From Bedellia somnulentella (Eukaryota > Arthropoda > Insecta > Lepidoptera > Bedelliidae): DNA of 64,000 nt. Positions 53,701 through 59,700 of this stretch are shown piece after piece; positions within the stretch are counted from its first letter, which is position 1; each line of letters opens with the position of its first letter. The stretch is taken from positions 12,338,001-12,402,000 of the forward strand of contig OY755178.1 of assembly GCA_963576735.1 (NCBI GenBank). The letters are read 5' to 3'. The translations under genes and the position numbers were made by a program. The notes beneath the pieces were generated by a model that was not told the DNA's origin, did not search any database, and saw nothing but the letters and a program-made list of their open reading frames with translations.

Positions 53701-56700
53701 CAGTTGATAACTGTAGTAGTAAACAAATGATATCCGAAGTTCCAGATTTTTCATTTTATCATCTTTAAATGGCTTGATAACGCAGACTATTTATACCGAG
53801 GACATCTGAAATGAAATGTTACCTAAGCTAGGTCAGAAATTTTGACAGTTCATTTAACGTAGGAGTGAATCTGTGTTTATCCTTATCTTCTTTTCACAAT
53901 AGCTATTAATACCAAACTCAAAAAATGTGAAGAGTAAGCGAGTTTATTTGTAAAGTTTTACGAATAGAAATTGAATGGTAGATTGGTCTGGATCATAAAA
54001 AGTGGGGATCGATAGTTTCTGCCTATCCCAATGGTTACTAATAAAGCCGTATGTATTTGTAACCCATGTAATAAAAAATAAGTCTACCTTAGTAAAGTTT
54101 ACGTCACTAGCTTCGCATAATCCACATCAAGAGAGTTACGGTTATTAATTATTTGCAATTCTAGAAGTTTGCAGGTAGCAAAGGCCCTCGTGTTTTCCTG
54201 TTTTTGCTTCTTTCACGTACTTTTTCGCAACTCTTTGCTTTGTTTAACATTTGTTTTGGATTGTTTTGTAAGCGAGTGTAAGTGAGTTGTACTGAGAATG
54301 TAAAATATGATAATTGGGGCGCACAAACATTATAGTTTATAAAAGCAATTTAGATAAAGTATAAGATAATACGCTTTGAAATAATTAATTGAATAATTTA
54401 GATAAATAACAATTGCATATTAGATTGCAAGATTTGCAAAGGAAACTGATGATGGAAAGACATATGGCTATTGGTCAATAGTTTCCTGAAGGGAATGTCG
54501 GAGATATTCGTTTTATCGTAACTTCCTTAAAATCTATCCTGTGCCCATCAATATGTTGTTTTTTATTAAGAAATAAACAGCTCTTTCAAAAGTGCCGAAA
54601 TACAATGTCAAGACCCAAATAAAAAAAAACAGTAAGAAATCAACGCGGAATTTTCGGCGTTTTTTATTTTCATATGTTTTTTTAAAAACACAAATCTTCA
54701 CACATAATGCATATTAAAATGCACCTTTGTGTATCGTATGTACGTGGGATGTAGAACTCAACAACTTTGCTTTGTAGTACATCGGATTTAATACTTGACA
54801 ACAAAATTATCGTTGTCCTTTCACTACTGTGATAAATAAGTCTGATAAAACGAATGCGTAAAATCCTTTGTTATGTTCCTACAAACCTACAACTAGAAGC
54901 GAATACGCAACTCCACATTATCAATATTTTTGTAAATAAGGAAAGTGATACTTATATTTTGCAAAATCATGGTGCAAGTTATTGAAATCAATAGCGATTG
55001 GCACCAGGCCAAATGTCTCTTGTGACCTGGATGGAAAGCTGAGCCACGTGTGATAAAGCTACAAACCATTCGTGCGACGGTGGTGAGATCCCAGGCCGAG
55101 CGCGCCTTGCCCCGCGGCTGAGAGCAGTCTTTCCGCCGGCCTAGCGAGCCGTAGGCGCTGGGCGCTGGGCTCTCCTCGCGCTTGCGACGACCGCCGCGCC
55201 TCAAAGAGTTAAACCAATTTGACACGGACCCCCGGCGCTCCTCCTCCGCCACCGGACCCCCCTTTATAAACATCACTTCACCGACATACGCCGCACATCA
55301 CACACACTATACGATACTAGTTTTAGTCAAGCGGGCACACTGTAACATTAACATTTAGATCGAGCCAACACAACATCAAGCCAGTTAAATGAAAGAATGA
55401 CTTCGAGCCGCCGGAAATAACGTTTGCCAACAGAATAGTGAAGCGAAACTATGGGAGCGGGAATGGTAGTTGAAATGAGAAGTTGTCTAGCGCTTCATGG
55501 ACGAACCTGGTGGTAGTCGTCGTCGCGGGCGCAGCGGACCAGCAGCGGCCACCAGAGCGCGCCGCAGAGCAGCCGCAGATGTAAACACATCACATACACT
55601 TCCCGCTAAGGAGCGTTATCGACTGAACTTAGCCGCGAGCTCCGCCGCCGCCGCCCGCGGGCTTGGCACACTGACAATATACGCACTTCGACACTTCTGT
55701 TCCGACTGATACTCCTTCAAGCCTTTATTAGCACGATATTTAGGTTTCAGGTAGATTTGTGTTTTTCATGTTCCTTCACTGTAATATAAACAGCTTATTT
55801 CGAACGAACAATATAGTGGTCACTATGATAATGAAAGAGTAAACTAAAACCTAACATACAGAAGAAAATATTTGATTGACAATTAATCTCCTATTAAACA
55901 CTCAGAAGTAAACCGTCAATGTTTCAATGCTACTTAGATAGTAAGGGATTTTGTATTTGTAAAGAGTCTCATTGAAGAAAAATTAACATTTTTGATAAGA
56001 GATGGTTAATGGTAAAACGGCAGAGGTATTATTTTTCATCGACTTTTGAATGTAACGAAAATGGTAAGCGAATAACAAACTCTACATTTAACTACATGAG
56101 TAAACATTGAAACACCAATGTGAGTCACTTTGTTATCAACATTGGCTAGTATCAAGCGGAAACAGCATGAGGAAACGTGATAAGTTAAACCGATGAACCG
56201 CAAACATCTTCTCTAACTATGTTGCCTTCGGTTTGTTGCACACTTTCAGCAAGCATAGCCACTCTACTTTCCAAGTCAATCCAAAGTTTATCTTAATTAA
56301 GATAAGAGACAATCGTCTAACTCTCATAGACAACATAGACTTTAACATCAGAGATATCCAACTTAACTCAGTTAACTTGAGTTTTCATTGGAAAACTTTG
56401 TATCAATGTTACATAAATTTAATTAACAGTCGCGTAGACTCGGAATTCAAGAGAAACTAATTGATATCCTGAATGATGGATATGAAATCGCCGCTTTGAC
56501 TTAGCTAAACAAACGTAATGGAGAAGTAGATATTCAAATAATGGGCCTTATAAGTTGTTAACTGGTCAGCAGGGGTACTTTAAAAGAGAAAACATGTATT
56601 GAAATATACTGTCTATTAGAGTCACCTTTAATAATCATCGCTTATTTAAAGCATCAGAATAATAAGAACTATTAGTGAGATGATATATAAATAAATCACT

Positions 56701-59700
56701 TCGAAACGGAGTGTATGTGAAGTAAATAAAGGCTACCTGAGTTCGTCTCACTAAATAACCAACGACAATGGACAATATAATCTGACCATGTCTAATCAGC
56801 ACCAGGAAATTAGCAAGCTATGCGGTTGCAACAATAACTACATAACTAACAAAAACACGCAATAATAACAACCACTGTACAAATTCCGAATCAAATAATT
56901 CCATATCCAAACAAATTCGGCAACAAGAGTCATCCTTTCGCTGAAACTGACCGTGCTGATAAGATCAACACTGTAACTGAAACACGAATTAATAAACTGA
57001 TCAAGATAGTTGTTTTGGATGAGAATACTAACATAACACAATCCACTGAATACCGGTAACAAGTATATTTTAGTATTATTTGTTAAATAATGTAGAGCTA
57101 AGCGACGCGTCGTGCTCTATAGGTCGCCGCTGCGATACTGCCGCTGCCGGTTGACGTGACGTTTAGTTAGTTTTGTTTGTGTGAGTAAACGGCTGACAGC
57201 GCGCGGGCTTTCCAGCTTAATGTGCGCTAGGGGCTGGGGACTACGGACTACGCTACGAGGATCAATTAATAATATTGGCTGTCATTCTCATTCACTATTG
57301 TTATCCTGTTCCAAAAGCAGGGATATATCCACGGTTTGTAATGTATAATTTGTTCGACATTTCCTATAGGCCAAGCTAGTCACAAACAATTTCATGATGA
57401 TGAATCTAACTCTACAACTTCTTTTTTGACATCTAGGAGCTAAACGTTCAAGAAACCAATTTTTAACAAGACAAAATGCAGTGACTCGTAGCTCAAAATC
57501 AATTTATTTAATCAAGAGAGCAGTCATTTTAATTACTGTACTGTATTTTTAAGATTTTTGTATTCTTCGCCAATCATTACCGCAGCAGCACTTATTACTA
57601 CAGTAGTTTAAATTACACAAGGGTTTAACTGCATATTCAATTTCACCAATCATAAGCGCAGTGAGTTTACGTATGAGGTATATTCACAAAAACTCGTGTT
57701 GTCTAGGTGCTCTTTATATTCTATACGTACTATAATAAAATAACCTTTTTTTCTGAGGATGGTGAAAATATATTTTTTTAACCATCTTGTTTTTTTTTTA
57801 TTTAATAAAAACCAAATTGCTGCAGTAGCTCACATACATTGAGTAACATCATCCCCTAAGACTAAACTAGTAATAAGTGCAGTGCTTAGGGTACTTACTG
57901 CGCTTATGACTAGTGTTGCTGAAAACTATTAAAAGCTTTCCTTAGTGATAAATGCATTTTTTAAGTTTTGGCTATTGTGATTGCCCATTTTATTTATTTT
58001 AAGTTCATCATTTGAATGTTCATGTTATTTTGAACAAATTGGTATATTTATTTATTTAAAAACACAGTCAGTCTCGGAGATATGAACTGTTTAAGTTCAC
58101 AAATTTCAAACGTGGTTTTCTCAAATGTTAGGCGAACCTAATCACTGCAGATATGGTTAGGGCGGCAGATATAGATATTTAAAAAGAAAAACCGGCAATA
58201 AGCATGCATCGTTAGATCACTAGAAAAGATGTAGGAGAAAACTTAACTTTTCAGTTTTTTTTTTTTTTTAAGTTTTGTATGCGAACTTATTAAGCATTAA
58301 ATATATCTTCATTCTTACAGGAAATATTCGGAATGTAAAACATTTCAATCACAAATTATCTGAAATTAAGTAAGGTGCTTTAAATTTAGGGCTTTAAAAT
58401 AGTTTGGTGGTTTTTATGATTAATTCACTAACCACTCACAAATTCCTCTTTCTAATTGAATAAACAAATTAACTAATCTCAAACTCTGGATACTCCTATA
58501 TTATAATTGTAAACATCATTGTAGATAGGTGAATAGGAGTCAAGACAGATGAACAGTCAATAATATCTTTTTGAACATAAATGGAACCGCCTTCACAGCC
58601 TTTTGACGAAAAACCAAATTTTCATACAAAATTTGATAAACAACAGAGTCGTCCACGTATGCATTTTGATATTGCTAGAATATTTCTTTAACCACGCAAA
58701 CAAACCCAATAAATATTAAATAGGACCTAGCTCTTGGAAGCTATTCAACCAAACAGAAAAACAACTTTAGAAATCCATTGCCCAGTATTGGAGTAATTAC
58801 GAATAATAATATACCAATAATAGTAACAGCATAAATACGACTTCTATAATCAATCAACTCGGTTCACTATTTGCCAAAGTTGTGTAGTTTTAAAGCTGGA
58901 TGAGGCAGATGAAGTAAAGTCTTCAAAAGATAATACATATACAAATTGTTTATGGCAGCAATTTATGTTTTCAAGGTGGGAAATTGGTATTACTCATAAT
59001 AGTAATGAAATCGACTGTGCCTTATATTCAATATATTATACTCATATTCGCGACTAATATCCAAATATATTGTAAACGGGATTTTCGAATCAACGTTACC
59101 AAAATTAGTTTTGATGGTAGAAAGGCAAAAAAAATGGTGGAATAAATAGAGAAATGTTGATCGGCAACTCAGTCAGACAGAAGGAGTACGACATCAGGGG
59201 CAAGAGGCACGGGTTCAAACTTAACTAGACGGTACATTATAACAAAACGACGATTTTTAATATTTTTTTCTGGTTGTTTGTTTCGACTAATAATTGGTAT
59301 GTGTAGAAAATAATGTTTATTTTATTTTTGATATTTTCATAGCCAGAACCAATTTCACAATATATTCGTATGTTTTTTTGTTACTAAATCTTATATTTTT
59401 TTAATAAATTGTTTTTTCTTTTTCTTCATTATGGTGTTGCTTTTTAAAAATCTGTTTTGTATACATACAATAATAATAATGATATTACATGTAATATCAT
59501 TATTCATATTTGCTTAACTTTTATATATTTTACCATATACAAATAATATTAAATCACTAAGGATTAATTTTAATGCATTTCAAAATCCTTTCGATTCAAT
59601 TCACCCCTAATTTGTGCCTCCCCTCTTACTTTGAAAATGAGAAAGTCAAAGATATTAAAATTAATTACAAGCTAAAATTCGCATAAAGCATGCTATTTCT

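Noticed and set aside
55497..55709. Plus-strand 70-codon Arg/Ala-rich ORF
   Set aside because: Composition follows from the GC-rich island, no recognisable motif, and it is antisense to the better candidate exon region.
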